Notes: generated from the letters alone by a model not told the origin. DNA of 64,000 bases from Acidobacteriaceae bacterium (GCA_003151335.1 PLXE01000112.1:166947-230946), one strand, 5' to 3'; positions 17,124 to 26,474 are shown, numbered from the stretch's first letter. Translations and numbers: made by a program.

Positions 17124-18629
17124 TTAGAACATCGCCTTGATTGCCGGCTTCATTACTTTTCCCATCGCATTGCGCGGCAGCGCATCCAGCACCAGCAGGC
17201 GCGACGGTAGTTTGTAGGCCGCGAGAAATTCTTTTGCCCAAGCGCGAAGGGACGGCAGGTCGAGTGCACCGCCATCGTTTAGCACCACCGCCGCGGCGAC
17301 GCGCTCGCCCCACTCCAGATCGGGCACGCCCACCACAGCACACTCGGCAACCGCCGGATGCTCGCGCAGCGTTTCTTCGATCTCCAGCGCGGACCCCTTG
17401 TGCCCGCCGGTCTTGAGGATGTCAATGTTGGTCCGGCCCAGGATGCGATAGACACCGTTCTCGATGACCGCAGTATCGCCCGTGCGAAACCAGCCGTCGC
17501 GGAAGGCATCGCGCGTGGCCTCGGGCTTAGCCCAGTATTCCGCAAACACGCTGGGACCGCGAACTTCGATCTCGCCCGGCGTGCCCGGCGCAACCGGCAG
17601 GCCGTTTTCGCCGATAAGCTGTACTTCTACGCTCGGCAGTGGCGTGCCGACGCTGCCCGGCACGCGCCCGCCCCGAAACGGGTTCGACAGCGCCATGCCA
17701 ATCTCCGTCATGCCGTAGCGCTCCAGCAGGGTGTGGCCGCTGATTTCCTTCCAGCGTTCCAGCGTGCTCACCGGCAGCGCTGCCGAGCCGGACACCATCA
17801 AGCGCAACTTGGCGCACGCCTGACTGAGCACGGCGCGGCGCGCCGGCGGGGCCGCGTCCCAGGCGGCGATGAGCTTCACGTAGATGGTCGGCACCGCCAT
17901 GAACAAAGTCAGGGCGCTGCCAGCGATGCGCTCCCATACGGCACTCGCGTCGAAGCGCGGCAACGCCTCGCAGGTGGCGCCGGACCACAGCGCACAAGCA
18001 ACCACGTTGACGATCCCATGCACGTGGTGCAGCGGCAAACACAGCAGGATGCGATCGTCGGCCGACCACTCCCATGCCTCCACCAGGCACATGATTTGCG
18101 CGGCAATGTTGGCGTGGGTGGTGACCACGCCCTTGGGCCGGTTCGTCGTGCCGCTGGTGTAGAGAATCATGGCCCGCCGCTCGCTGGCGACGTCCGGCAA
18201 TTCCGCTGCTTGGCCAGCGAGAACCTGGTCATACCGCAAAGCGCGGATGTGACGCACCTCCGCGATGGGCGCAAGTTGGGTCTCCGCCGCAGCATCGAAC
18301 ATCAATGTCGATGTTTGAGTGTCGTCGATGAAATATTCCAGCTCGGATCTCGTAGAGTTGAGAGGTAAGGGAACCGCAACGCCGCCGGCCCGCCAGATGC
18401 CCCGCTGCACCGCGACCCATGCAAATCCCGGCGTCAGCAGAAACGCTACACGCTGTTCCTGAAGGTCCTCGCGGCCAGCGAGCAGCGCGGTCGCCACGCG
18501 CGAGGACGCATCCAGCAAATCGTTGTAAGTGAAAGACCCCTGCGAATCGACGACCGCGGTGCGTGCGCCGTGCCGCTCGGCTTGAGCTATCAGCGGAACA
18601 TGAGAAAGATGGCGGGTGCGGCTTACCAC
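17124..18629 (-). CDS. Acyl-CoA synthetase, malonyl-CoA synthetase (MatB/ACSF3)-like
   Basis: 501 aa from GTG 18629. ANL superfamily motifs are complete: P-loop ILYTSGTTNRPKG, A5 ERYGMTEIGMALSNP, A7 GWFRTGDTA, hinge RTNIDILKTGGHKGSALEIE and the C-terminal A10 PRNAMGKVMKPAI with its catalytic Lys. The RYGMTEIGM string and the G-H-K-x-S-A-L-E-I-E hinge resemble malonyl/methylmalonyl-CoA synthetases more than long-chain ligases. It would form malonyl-CoA from malonate, ATP and CoA in the cytosol; substrate choice is not certain. Confidence 0.85.
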   Translation of the reverse strand: MVSRTRHLSHVPLIAQAERHGARTAVVDSQGSFTYNDLLDASSRVATALLAGREDLQEQRVAFLLTPGFAWVAVQRGIWRAGGVAVPLPLNSTRSELEYFIDDTQTSTLMFDAAAETQLAPIAEVRHIRALRYDQVLAGQAAELPDVASERRAMILYTSGTTNRPKGVVTTHANIAAQIMCLVEAWEWSADDRILLCLPLHHVHGIVNVVACALWSGATCEALPRFDASAVWERIAGSALTLFMAVPTIYVKLIAAWDAAPPARRAVLSQACAKLRLMVSGSAALPVSTLERWKEISGHTLLERYGMTEIGMALSNPFRGGRVPGSVGTPLPSVEVQLIGENGLPVAPGTPGEIEVRGPSVFAEYWAKPEATRDAFRDGWFRTGDTAVIENGVYRILGRTNIDILKTGGHKGSALEIEETLREHPAVAECAVVGVPDLEWGERVAAAVVLNDGGALDLPSLRAWAKEFLAAYKLPSRLLVLDALPRNAMGKVMKPAIKAMF

Positions 18630-18749
18630 AGGCAGACCTTACATCGTCTCTGCAAGGTTGTCCACCTTGTCAGCAGGACGGATGGTCAGCCTCCGTCGTG
18701 ATGCTCGCCTGAACATTTACGCGGATGTCCAGTGCGGTATGATGTAAGA

Positions 18750-19214
18750 ATGGCGTCGCGACTCAGGTTCACCTCTGCTGTCCTGGCAATACTCGTGTTT
18801 GCCGGTCTAAGCGGCTGCAAGCAGCCCAAGGCAAAAAATACGCCCGCCCTGGTGCGGGTGGCGCGCAATCTCAGCTCCCCTTACGGCAGCGAAATGGACC
18901 ACCGGATCGTGGAATTTCAAATCAGCAATCCGCGCTTGCCGTCCGGCAAACCAATTGTGATACAGACAGTGGAGAGCGACTATCACGATCTGCTGCAGCA
19001 CCATCTCAGCAATGCCGACCTGGTCATTCTGGATGCTCCGGCGGATGCCGACCTGAATCCCGCCCTGCAGGCCGATATGGCGCACGCGGTGAACATCTGC
19101 TCGGCGGTGAAGGCTTGTCCAGCGGAGGTCCCGGCGCTGATTCCATCTTCCGACTCGCCCGATCGCAAGGAAGCGGCGCAAAAGTTTCTCGACGCTCTAC
19201 AGAAACAACCGTAG
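18750..19214 (+). CDS. Lipoprotein of unknown function
   Basis: 154 aa from ATG 18750 (a GTG at 18732 is possible). The N terminus is a lipoprotein signal with lipobox LSGC at about residue 25. The mature part (ALVRVARNL ... ADLVILDAPADADLN ... FLDALQK) has the strand-helix rhythm of part of a periplasmic solute-binding fold but is too short for a full one. Divergent from the acyl-CoA ligase, with about 120 bp between. Confidence 0.6.
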   Translation: MASRLRFTSAVLAILVFAGLSGCKQPKAKNTPALVRVARNLSSPYGSEMDHRIVEFQISNPRLPSGKPIVIQTVESDYHDLLQHHLSNADLVILDAPADADLNPALQADMAHAVNICSAVKACPAEVPALIPSSDSPDRKEAAQKFLDALQKQP

Positions 19215-19558
19215 CGACGCGCATTTTTCCCTGGCCCGGAGGCGATACAGCAGGGCAGCTCAAGAGGGTGTGTGAGAACTCGTTTTGAGTTGGCTAGGTG
19301 GAGCGATTGCGCAAAGTCTAGCCCCGCAACCGGGGTCCCTAGTTCGCGCCCCGCCGTGGCGGCAATCCTCGGCTGGTAGTGCGTGGCGATCACGTAAACA
19401 GGCTTGTAACAGGTATCACGATGTTGCTCAGATTGTGGCCAAACACAGATGGCCAGAGACTATCCGTGCGCTCACGCATCCACCTGAAACCAGGAGTATG
19501 GAAGTGATGACGAGCCGCCAGCCGTTGAGGGGAATGAACACGGGCAAGACCAGCATCG
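19215..19558. other. Gene-free stretch holding a relic of the CPBP gene
   Basis: No intact gene. A small hairpin CCCCG-caac-CGGGG lies at 19322-19335. From 19384 on, the sequence is a partial copy of the downstream CPBP gene, listed as its own entry. Confidence 0.6.
19384..19522 (-). pseudogene. Relic copy of the CPBP protease gene 3' part
   Basis: 19384-19490 aligns with 20098-20205 (3' end of the CPBP gene, minus strand) with roughly nine differences and one indel by eye. 19496-19522 aligns with 20301-20329. The intervening segment of about 95 bp has been lost. This is a decayed tandem duplicate, with the small membrane-protein gene lying between relic and intact copy. Confidence 0.8.
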
Positions 19559-20095
19559 TCAGTGTTTGTCCCCTACCCCAGGTCGGCGTCTAATCTCTAA
19601 GAGACCGATAGCGATCGTCACGACAACTACGAAGAGAAGCGAGTCCAGAACGAAGTGCATCGCGTCGGGCGCGGGGTGTCCGATGGAAGATGGAAATAAC
19701 TTGTACGTTTTTTGGAGGGCCTTCTGATTGCTCAGGGCGCGCTCGTCGGCGCCGAAAATCCACGGTATCCACCAACTCTGAATCTGCATAACAGCCCAAA
19801 AGCCATTGCCAATCAGCCCCACCCAAATCAGCCAAACCCAGCGTTTCCAAATGGACAAGGAGAAAAGCAGAACTGGGAGCAGCATCGCGAGCGCAAAACC
19901 CATCACGCCCAATGCCTGACCTTCGTTGAGAAGTGTGATCAGCCGCTTTCCAGGCTGGTCGTTCCAGGAGCCGAGCGGAAACCAGAGAATCGCCTGAAAG
20001 TACGCCGCTAAGAGGATTTGAACCAGCAACGACGCTTTGAGCCACTTCATTGAGGATACTGGCACACCCTTGCTCACTTCTGGTTTCCCTCTCAT
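19559..20095 (-). CDS. Hypothetical four-helix membrane protein
   Basis: 178 aa from ATG 20095, just inside 10 bp after the CPBP stop; ATG 20050 is an alternative. Four hydrophobic helices are visible (LLVQILLAAYFQAILWF, LGVMGFALAMLLPVLLFSL, WVWLIWVGLIGNGFWAV, and a C-terminal LFVVVVTIAIGLL). No family recognised. Co-directional with the CPBP gene and probably its operon partner. Confidence 0.65.
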   Translation of the reverse strand: MRGKPEVSKGVPVSSMKWLKASLLVQILLAAYFQAILWFPLGSWNDQPGKRLITLLNEGQALGVMGFALAMLLPVLLFSLSIWKRWVWLIWVGLIGNGFWAVMQIQSWWIPWIFGADERALSNQKALQKTYKLFPSSIGHPAPDAMHFVLDSLLFVVVVTIAIGLLEIRRRPGVGDKH

Positions 20096-20103
20096 AATGG
20101 CGA

Positions 20104-20850
20104 TCAAGTAAACAGGCTTGCAACAGGTATCACGATGTTGCTCAGATTGTGGCCAAACACACATGGCCAGACGCTATCCGTGCGCTCGCGTACCCATCCT
20201 GAAACGAAGCTCAACATGACCGGCGCAATGGCCGCGTGAGGCACGATGCGGGCATGAAGTTGAGGGTCCACGGCGACAAGGCCGTTGGATCCGGCGAAAA
20301 GTATGGCAGTGATGATGAGCCCCCAGCCGAACTCCGCGTTGGCCAGTCGCCACGGTTTCCCGAAAACACGATTCAACAAGGACTGAAACACACCCCGGAA
20401 TACCAGTTCCTCGGCGAGGCCGGGCATGATCAGGAGGAAGGCCCAGCCCTCGGCGTCCAGTTTCTTGCGAGCCCCAAGAATGAAGAAGAGTGCGGGCACC
20501 GCCAGAGCCAGGAGCAAAGCGACGATCGACGGCTTCAACCAGCCTTGCCGGAAGCGCGACGTCACGCCAATTGAGGCTAGCGAAATTCCGGGGACGAGAG
20601 CGACGAGCAAGAATGGCCATGCCGTCGAGAGGAGGCACGCCTGCCAACTCCAATGCAGGTGCTGGAAACCATCGATCCGAGGTATTTCTCCAAGCGCAAA
20701 GTCCAGGACGACTAAGGATGCTACGAATAACAATAAGCCCCAACGCCGCGTGCGGGAGCGCCAGACGGCAATCAACACAAAGGGCAGGGCGCACGCCAGG
20801 GTCAGCCCCGCTTCCAGGGCCACACGACAGAGATAACTGCGAAGCGGCAC
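20104..20850 (-). CDS. CPBP family intramembrane metalloprotease-like protein
   Basis: 248 aa from a GTG at 20850, with about seven helices. Motif 1 EELVFRG (EExxxR) is intact and a late GHNLSN gives the third-motif His. The second motif, normally FxxxH, reads FAGSN, so one expected metal-ligand/catalytic His is Asn. The family (Abi/CAAX protease-like) includes prenyl-protein proteases and bacteriocin immunity proteins. Activity is uncertain here. Confidence 0.8.
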   Translation of the reverse strand: MPLRSYLCRVALEAGLTLACALPFVLIAVWRSRTRRWGLLLFVASLVVLDFALGEIPRIDGFQHLHWSWQACLLSTAWPFLLVALVPGISLASIGVTSRFRQGWLKPSIVALLLALAVPALFFILGARKKLDAEGWAFLLIMPGLAEELVFRGVFQSLLNRVFGKPWRLANAEFGWGLIITAILFAGSNGLVAVDPQLHARIVPHAAIAPVMLSFVSGWVRERTDSVWPCVFGHNLSNIVIPVASLFT

Positions 20851-20925
20851 GCCGTATTCTAACTCTTTATCCCCTCACAAAGCTGTTCGAACAAGAAAGC
20901 CGGCTTTCTCGAAAAGCCAACCGAT

Positions 20926-21738
20926 CTACCTCGAGTTTTTCCGCAACCTGCTGGAGGATTTCTTGCGGCTTTGGGCGGGCTTTCTGGATTGGCTCGGCGA
21001 AGTTTTCTTGGCGACCGAAGCTTTCTTGGCGCTGGGCGCGGCTGTCTTCTTTGCCCCATCGCTCGCCATCGGTAGGTCCTTCATCTCGGCGGCACGCCAC
21101 AGGTACCAGGAAGCAACGCTGCGATAAGGGCGCCAGCGCTCGCCATAGGCCAGCAACTCTTTCGGCTTGGGCAGTTCGGCGAGTCTGCGCATTTTGGCGA
21201 AGCCCTTGCGGAGGCCGTAGTCGTCAATCGCCAGCACGTCCGGGCGCGCCAGTCGAAAGATCAGCAGCATCTCCACCGTCCAGCGGCCGACGCCGCGCAC
21301 GGTGTCGAGGCGTTCGATCAGCTCCTCATCGCTCATGCGATGGGCTTGCTTGACCGTTGGCACCGTGCCGTCAATCGTCTTGGCCGCGAGATCGCGAATC
21401 GCCAGCATCTTGGCGCGCGAGAGTCCCGCCGAACGCAGCAATTCTTCCGGCGCCGCCAGAATCTGTTCCGGGCTGGGAAAACCGGCGACCAGCCCGCGGC
21501 GGGTGCGCAGCCGCTTGGTATTCTCGGGGAACAGCGCCTTCACGCGCGCGGTGATGGTGGCGGCAACCTTCCCGTTGAGCTGCTGGTAGATGATCGACTC
21601 CAGCAGCGCCTCGAAGATGCTCTGCGTGGTTTCCTGCTGCAGGCGGCATTCGCCGGAGCGAACGATGATCCGCGCCAGGCGACGGTCGGCCCGCGCAAGA
21701 TGTTCCAGGGCGGCGGTGTGGTCAAGCTTCTTGGGCAT
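20926..21738 (-). CDS. DNA-3-methyladenine glycosylase II (AlkA-type) with basic C-terminal tail
   Basis: 270 aa from ATG 21738; upstream codons fall in a simple repeat. The helix-hairpin-helix is RGVGRWTVEML and the catalytic Asp lies in DVLAIDDYGLRKG, as in HhH-GPD alkyl-purine glycosylases. FEALLESIIYQQLNGKVA is the usual N-terminal helix. Residues after about 210 form a Lys/Ser/Ala-rich tail resembling histone H1, likely disordered and DNA-binding. Role: base excision of alkylated purines. Confidence 0.88.
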   Translation of the reverse strand: MPKKLDHTAALEHLARADRRLARIIVRSGECRLQQETTQSIFEALLESIIYQQLNGKVAATITARVKALFPENTKRLRTRRGLVAGFPSPEQILAAPEELLRSAGLSRAKMLAIRDLAAKTIDGTVPTVKQAHRMSDEELIERLDTVRGVGRWTVEMLLIFRLARPDVLAIDDYGLRKGFAKMRRLAELPKPKELLAYGERWRPYRSVASWYLWRAAEMKDLPMASDGAKKTAAPSAKKASVAKKTSPSQSRKPAQSRKKSSSRLRKNSR

Positions 21739-21740
21739 GA

Positions 21741-21990
21741 TGCAGTAGTCAGTTGCCAGTAGCCAGTTGTCAGTTGAGCAGCCGATAGAGTGAGTGGGCA
21801 GTATAACGCGCCAGCAGAATAGGGGTCCTTCGACTCCTCGTCCGGTCGCCACGGCGACCCAAATCGTCGCTCGGGATGACAGACTATAAAGATTTTTCGT
21901 CCACCCATGAGTGCCGCAGGCTCATGCTACGCTCCGGATGGCAGCAGACCTGACTACTGACAACTGACTACTGGCTACTGGCTACTGACT
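21741..21990. repeat. Two CAGTTGCCAGTAGC-type arrays flanking a GACTCGTC-type repeat
   Basis: Degenerate arrays of CAGTTGCCAGTAGC words occur at 21741-21777 (one strand) and 21951-21990 (opposite orientation). Between them, 21821-21881 is a copy of the GGGTCCTTCGACTC...CTCGGGATGACA repeat. The second array overlaps the last codons of recX. Confidence 0.7.
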
Positions 21991-22511
21991 TCCTCCTCCA
22001 ACGCCTCAATCGTCTCGTCATGCACGTCCCACTTCTTCAGGATACGAAAGATAATGCCGCTGCTGAATCCGGCGCGCATCAGGGTGCGAAATACCCGCGC
22101 CGCCTGCTTCTGGCCCACAGGTTTCACCATGCGCTTGCGCTGCAAGAACGCGCGCGCCTGGTGTTCCTCGTTGACGTCGCCGTAGGCCGCGCTGACCACG
22201 CTGTCGATGATGTCGCCGTGCACGCCCTTGATCTTCAGGTCCTGGATGACGCGCAGCCGCCCGAATTTTTCGTTTTCCTTGCGGAAGCGCGAATAGTTTT
22301 CGGCGTAGCTGGTGTCGTTGAGATATTTCTGTTCCTTCAGCCGGGCCACCACCATCTCGACCAGCAGTTCGCCGTGCTCCTGCTCCTTCACCCGGTTGCG
22401 CATCAGGCGCTTGATTTCCGCCACCGTGCGCATCTGCCGAGCCAGCGCTCTCACGGCGTACTCGTAGAGCGATTCTCGGTCGTAGGTTTTGCGCGCGCGC
22501 TGGAACGGCAT
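21975..22511 (-). CDS. recX: Regulatory protein RecX
   Basis: 178 aa from ATG 22511 (longer frames enter a simple repeat). Three-helix repeats typical of RecX: SLYEYAVRALARQMRTVAEIKRLM, VVARLKEQKYLNDTSYAENYSRFR and RLRVIQDLKIKGV. RecX inhibits or modulates RecA filaments in the cytosol. A TATAAT lies only 8-13 nt before the ATG on this strand, hinting at a very short leader. The stop sits inside a dispersed repeat. recA is not in the window. Confidence 0.85.
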   Translation of the reverse strand: MPFQRARKTYDRESLYEYAVRALARQMRTVAEIKRLMRNRVKEQEHGELLVEMVVARLKEQKYLNDTSYAENYSRFRKENEKFGRLRVIQDLKIKGVHGDIIDSVVSAAYGDVNEEHQARAFLQRKRMVKPVGQKQAARVFRTLMRAGFSSGIIFRILKKWDVHDETIEALEEEVSSQ

Positions 22512-22540
22512 GAAGAAGATTATAGGCGGCAAGCGTGGAC

Positions 22541-22692
22541 AGCAGCAGTCAGTAGCCAGTAGCCAGTAGTTGCCAGCAGTCAGTAGCCAGTTGCCAGAGG
22601 AAGCATTCAACATCCAGCATAGGCGGCCGCAAAGAGGCTGCGTTTCTTAGGATACCAAGCGCGGGAACCGCAGGTCCTTCGACTCGTCGCTA
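22541..22692. repeat. CAGTAGCCAGT array and GGTCCTTCGACTCGTCGC copy
   Basis: 22541-22597 is a tandem array of CAGTAGCCAGT/CAGTTGCCAG words. 22672-22692 is a short copy of the GGTCCTTCGACTCGTCGC element. Both lie between the diguanylate cyclase gene and recX; no gene is visible. Confidence 0.65.
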
Positions 22693-22748
22693 CAACAGCG
22701 CAGCTAATAGCCGCCAGCCGACTCCTAATTGCTAGTTGGTAATTGCTG

Positions 22749-24446
22749 TTACACAGTCACGGTACTCGGGTTGGACGCCTGCGAGGGGCCCACGACGCAA
22801 ACGGTCTGCACACAATAAGTAGAAACCCGATCGCCCGCCGTCACAAACAGTAGTTTCCTACCCTTGTCGGAAGGCAAGACCCCAATCGCTCGATCTTTCC
22901 CAAGCGTCTTGGCTTCAAAAACCCCGCGGTCAGCCAAGCCCAGGACTGCCTCCAAGGGAACGGCCTTGGGCTCGCCGGGGTCCCAGGGGAAAGCCGCCCA
23001 ACCAATCGAGCAGGTCTGGCGCAAGTGGATGCCGGTGTTGGCCATGCCGGCTCCTCCCTCTGCAACTGCCGTCAAGATCCGCGAGGCAAAGGCGGACGCG
23101 TCTGCCCGATTGGAATAGCGGGACACGATCAGGAATTCATCGCCGCCCCAACGCACCAGGACGTCGGAGCTACGGATCACGGAATTGATGCGCCGGGTCA
23201 CCTCCAGCAAGACCTGATCGCCAACGCCGTGTCCGTAGCGATCGTTGACTTCCTTGAAATCGTCAAGATCGACCATATAGAAGATCAAGTCACTGACCCG
23301 GAGTTCTTGGACCTCGTAAGACCGCAGTGCATGATTAGCGTCGCCAGCGATGGAAGTGTCAAAGAATCTGCGATTGCGGGCCCCAGTAAGAGGGTCGGTG
23401 GCGGAGGCTTCCTGAAGCACCAGGTTGGCCTTGGCCAGGGCAATCCTCATCCGATGCAGCTTGGCAAACACCAGAAAGGTCATCACCAGCATAATGCCCC
23501 GCGTAACCAGTTCTCGGAACCTGGTAACCGGCGCAGGCGAATTCCGATTGAGGACTGCCCATGCGCCCATGACCGGCAAGGACAGCACGGCCAGCATCCC
23601 CAGCCTGGTCACAGGAACGGACGCCTGCGATTTCGTCGCGGCCACCGGAGCGTCGGCCAGCTTGAGGCCGAAAAAGCCGACGAGCGTGAACGAAGCGAGA
23701 GCCACCGAGAGGGGAAGGTCGTACCAACTCCCCGGATAGTAAAGATGCTTGTCGATCGCCTGGTTCGCCAGGTAACCGCTCGCCGTTATGAGCAATTGTG
23801 CTCCAAAAAGAAGCGCATAAAACCATTTCCAGCGTCCCAAGCATCGGCTCCACAAGAAAGCCAGCGTCAACAGCAGCACAATATCCAATAAACCATTGAG
23901 CCGGTTATAGTTGGAACCATATTTGGCCTCGTCTAGTACGACGTATTGCCAGGGAACCACGAAGAACAAGTAGAGATTAAGCCACCACAGAAGCAGCAAC
24001 AGAAAATCCATGGTGCCCCTGGACTCACGACCTTTAACTGGGTCAAGGTGGGGCTGCAAGAGCAGAGCCGCTAAGAATGGAATATTGGACAGGAACAGCA
24101 GAATGTCGCCGACAAACGGATTGGGCGCTTCCTTGCGCAGCACCAGATCGAAATACATCCACATCAGCTGCGAGACCAGCGTTACTCCCCAACATGCCGC
24201 CAGCAGCATCCAGAACAGTCGAGTTGGTCTCGGGCTGGCGCTCGCGTTTACCAGGAAGACAAGCAGCGCCGACAAGATGAGGAGAAACTCAATGACATCG
24301 TTGATTAGAGTGAGCGAAAGCGAGCGCGGAACGAAGATGGTCGCGGCAAACTGCGCCAACGTCAACAAAACAACCAGCGCAGCCCAGAGGGCTATATGAT
24401 TGCGCCGGCCGGGACGCGCTGCTGGTGGCACAAAGTCAGCGCTCAT
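22749..24446 (-). CDS. Membrane-bound diguanylate cyclase (GGDEF domain)
   Basis: 565 aa. Nine to ten N-terminal helices form a large membrane sensor region, followed from about residue 345 by a GGDEF domain: TDPLTGARNRRFF, DLDDFKEVNDRYGHGVGDQ, and GGDEF at 434-438. RSSD at 425-428, five residues before GGDEF, is an intact inhibitory I-site. It should make cyclic di-GMP with product feedback. The last 40 residues are an unusual extension with no recognised match. The LuxR-type gene lies 136 bp upstream on the same strand. Confidence 0.9.
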   Translation of the reverse strand: MSADFVPPAARPGRRNHIALWAALVVLLTLAQFAATIFVPRSLSLTLINDVIEFLLILSALLVFLVNASASPRPTRLFWMLLAACWGVTLVSQLMWMYFDLVLRKEAPNPFVGDILLFLSNIPFLAALLLQPHLDPVKGRESRGTMDFLLLLLWWLNLYLFFVVPWQYVVLDEAKYGSNYNRLNGLLDIVLLLTLAFLWSRCLGRWKWFYALLFGAQLLITASGYLANQAIDKHLYYPGSWYDLPLSVALASFTLVGFFGLKLADAPVAATKSQASVPVTRLGMLAVLSLPVMGAWAVLNRNSPAPVTRFRELVTRGIMLVMTFLVFAKLHRMRIALAKANLVLQEASATDPLTGARNRRFFDTSIAGDANHALRSYEVQELRVSDLIFYMVDLDDFKEVNDRYGHGVGDQVLLEVTRRINSVIRSSDVLVRWGGDEFLIVSRYSNRADASAFASRILTAVAEGGAGMANTGIHLRQTCSIGWAAFPWDPGEPKAVPLEAVLGLADRGVFEAKTLGKDRAIGVLPSDKGRKLLFVTAGDRVSTYCVQTVCVVGPSQASNPSTVTV

Positions 24447-24582
24447 CGGCCGTCCATTGTCGCGTCCTGGACTGCGGCATTCTTCCCCTGATCAAGACGG
24501 CGTCCATCATAACTGCTCGCTATATTTCACGCTGGTCGAATGGGTCCCCAGTCGCAGCCCCGGGGCGCATTCTCTTGCAGCG

Positions 24583-25014
24583 TCACGGGCGGAACTTGGC
24601 CGATTGCACCGGCCCTCGCCCGTCCCGTCGCCGAGGCGCACTGAGCCCATAAAGTTTGCCAACCTGCGTACTCAGTTCATCCAACACCGACTTGTGATCG
24701 GGCGAACTTCCCGAGCCAGTGCCCCCATTCCCATTTCCAGAAAGCCAGCCATTACGGAAACACACGGCCACCGCATGAGCGCGGTTATCGGCGCCCAGTT
24801 TCAGATGGATTACCCGCATCATGTTCTTCACCGCTTGCCGCGTGGTTTGAAAATACTCGGCGATGGCTCGATTGTCATAGCCGTAGGACACCAGTTCGAG
24901 GACGTTCAACTCCTTACCGGTCAGTATCGCCTTGTGACTGGGTGGGCGAAGCACGCCCGCAGGTCGGCTGTTCGCTGACTTGGCCTTCATGACCTCTTCG
25001 GTCTCCATCTTCAT
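24583..25014 (-). CDS. LuxR-type HTH transcriptional regulator
   Basis: 143 aa from ATG 25014 (ATG 25008 and TTG 25023 are alternatives). LTGKELNVLELVSYGYDNRA and QTTRQAVKNMMRVIHLKLG form a GerE/LuxR four-helix DNA-binding domain placed centrally. There is no receiver domain; the N terminus is a short polar lead and the C terminus a Gly/Ser linker with a basic end. Regulation of the adjacent diguanylate cyclase is plausible from position only. Confidence 0.8.
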   Translation of the reverse strand: MKMETEEVMKAKSANSRPAGVLRPPSHKAILTGKELNVLELVSYGYDNRAIAEYFQTTRQAVKNMMRVIHLKLGADNRAHAVAVCFRNGWLSGNGNGGTGSGSSPDHKSVLDELSTQVGKLYGLSAPRRRDGRGPVQSAKFRP

Positions 25015-25231
25015 GCCCCACAATTGTGGAATTAGACGAAGTGAGGCTGCATCATCTTGCGCCGTTCGGGCAACGAGAGTCAGTGACGATCAGGGGAGGA
25101 TACTTACGAAAGTAACCATTAGGACATGTACCTGTGGCGGGTAGGACGAATCTCGCGGCAGACGAGTTGTGACGCCGTGCTCGTCAGTGTGGATTGTTCG
25201 CGAAAGAATGTTTTGTGTATCCCAGTGCGGG

Positions 25232-26065
25232 TCATTGCCGGATCACGAACCAGCCATCGGGACGGTGTATCCAGTAGCTGCCGATTTCCCAGCGCCATTT
25301 CGGCTGGCCATCCTGTGCGAGTTCCTTCGAGGCGGCCTGGATTGGCGCTTTCCCGTTGGGGCTAATCACGACGAAGAGACGGTTGCCGTAGTCGCTCTCC
25401 ACCTTCAGATCGGCAGGCAGTGGTTCGACCTTTGAGATCCGGGCATACTCCGCCAGCTGCTGCGAAAACGCGTCTGGGGTACCTACGGCGGCTTCTCCCA
25501 TGTAGGCAAGCAGGTCGCTGTACATGGGTTTAAGTGTGGCCTGCAGGGCCTTGGCGTCGTGGTCGACGAAGGCTTTGTGCAGGGCGCGCACCGCGGCCAG
25601 GACCTCATCCTTGTTGCCGGTGAAAGGCTCGACCTTCAGGAACGCCCATTGCGGCACATTCTTCAGGACGATGGTCTTTTCGGACTTCCCGCTGCCTGCG
25701 ATCGTCTCTTTGAACAGCGGAGGCTTGTCAAAGTCTTCGAGCGATGCGGTTGCCACCATGGCGATGAAGGTAGTGGTGGCCGTGGTCTGCCCTTTCTCCG
25801 GCTGCGCCTCGACGGTTACCACGTTCGGTCCGTTGGTAGCGAAGGTAGAAAACATACCCAGCGAATCCGTGAGCGACCCATTCCCCAACTTAGGGTCGGA
25901 AGAAAAATGAAGGATGAGAACGCCATTCACGTGGACATCACCTTCCGAGCCATCGTGTTGAATGACGATCAGGGCCTGCTTGGCGTCGATGGGCGCAGTC
26001 TGCGCCGCGGCTGGTAAGACGGTGAGCAACGCGAGGAGGAGAGCGAGTTGGAATTGGCGTGGCAT
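25232..26065 (-). CDS. Secreted hypothetical protein
   Basis: 277 aa with a signal peptide (LALLLALLTVLPAAAQ). A beta-rich N-terminal half (QALIVIQHDGSEGDVHVNGV) is followed by LHKAFVDHDAKALQATLKPMYSDLLAYMG and a W-R-W-E-I-G-S-Y-W-I-H-R-P-D-G-W end, reminiscent of NTF2/SnoaL-like folds. No firm family match. Stands alone. Confidence 0.6.
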   Translation of the reverse strand: MPRQFQLALLLALLTVLPAAAQTAPIDAKQALIVIQHDGSEGDVHVNGVLILHFSSDPKLGNGSLTDSLGMFSTFATNGPNVVTVEAQPEKGQTTATTTFIAMVATASLEDFDKPPLFKETIAGSGKSEKTIVLKNVPQWAFLKVEPFTGNKDEVLAAVRALHKAFVDHDAKALQATLKPMYSDLLAYMGEAAVGTPDAFSQQLAEYARISKVEPLPADLKVESDYGNRLFVVISPNGKAPIQAASKELAQDGQPKWRWEIGSYWIHRPDGWFVIRQ

Positions 26066-26264
26066 CACGGCGGAATTATACGCGTGGCTTCGGGCTCGGG
26101 CCGGACTAATCGTGGTCGCTGGGGTAAGGGTTGTTCTCGACAGTAATCCCGCAACGGGCTACCATTCATGCCGTCTTTGGTGCGTCATTCCCACCTTGCG
26201 CAGCAAAATCACGCGCGGAGGATGAGCACCTGGCTGGAACGAACCCTGTCATGGAGGATTGCCG

Positions 26265-26474
26265 ATGTCACTGGGATTCAAGATTGATAGACAGTGCCCC
26301 AAATGCTACACCGACAGAACCCTGCTGGATACGAGCTTTGCACTTCCCGGACATATCGACCCACAGCCGCAAAAAGACAGCGCTGAGTGTATTAACCTGA
26401 CCAGCGCCCTGCCGGTCCGCGTGGTCCTCTGTCCCCGCTGTCATTATCTGGAGCTGTATCACGACGTGGGATAA
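26265..26474 (+). CDS. Small CxxC-pair (zinc-ribbon-like) protein
   Basis: 69 aa from ATG 26265, with GGAGG at 26252-26256 at near-ideal spacing. Two CxxC knuckles, CPKC at about residue 11 and CPRC at about residue 58, could bind one zinc. The protein ends YLELYHDVG. Resembles small uncharacterised zinc-ribbon proteins; no function assigned. Confidence 0.65.
   Translation: MSLGFKIDRQCPKCYTDRTLLDTSFALPGHIDPQPQKDSAECINLTSALPVRVVLCPRCHYLELYHDVG

Noticed and set aside
19215..19383. A protein on the minus strand through 18983-19393
   Set aside because: It is antisense to the lipoprotein gene and includes relic sequence; no family resemblance.
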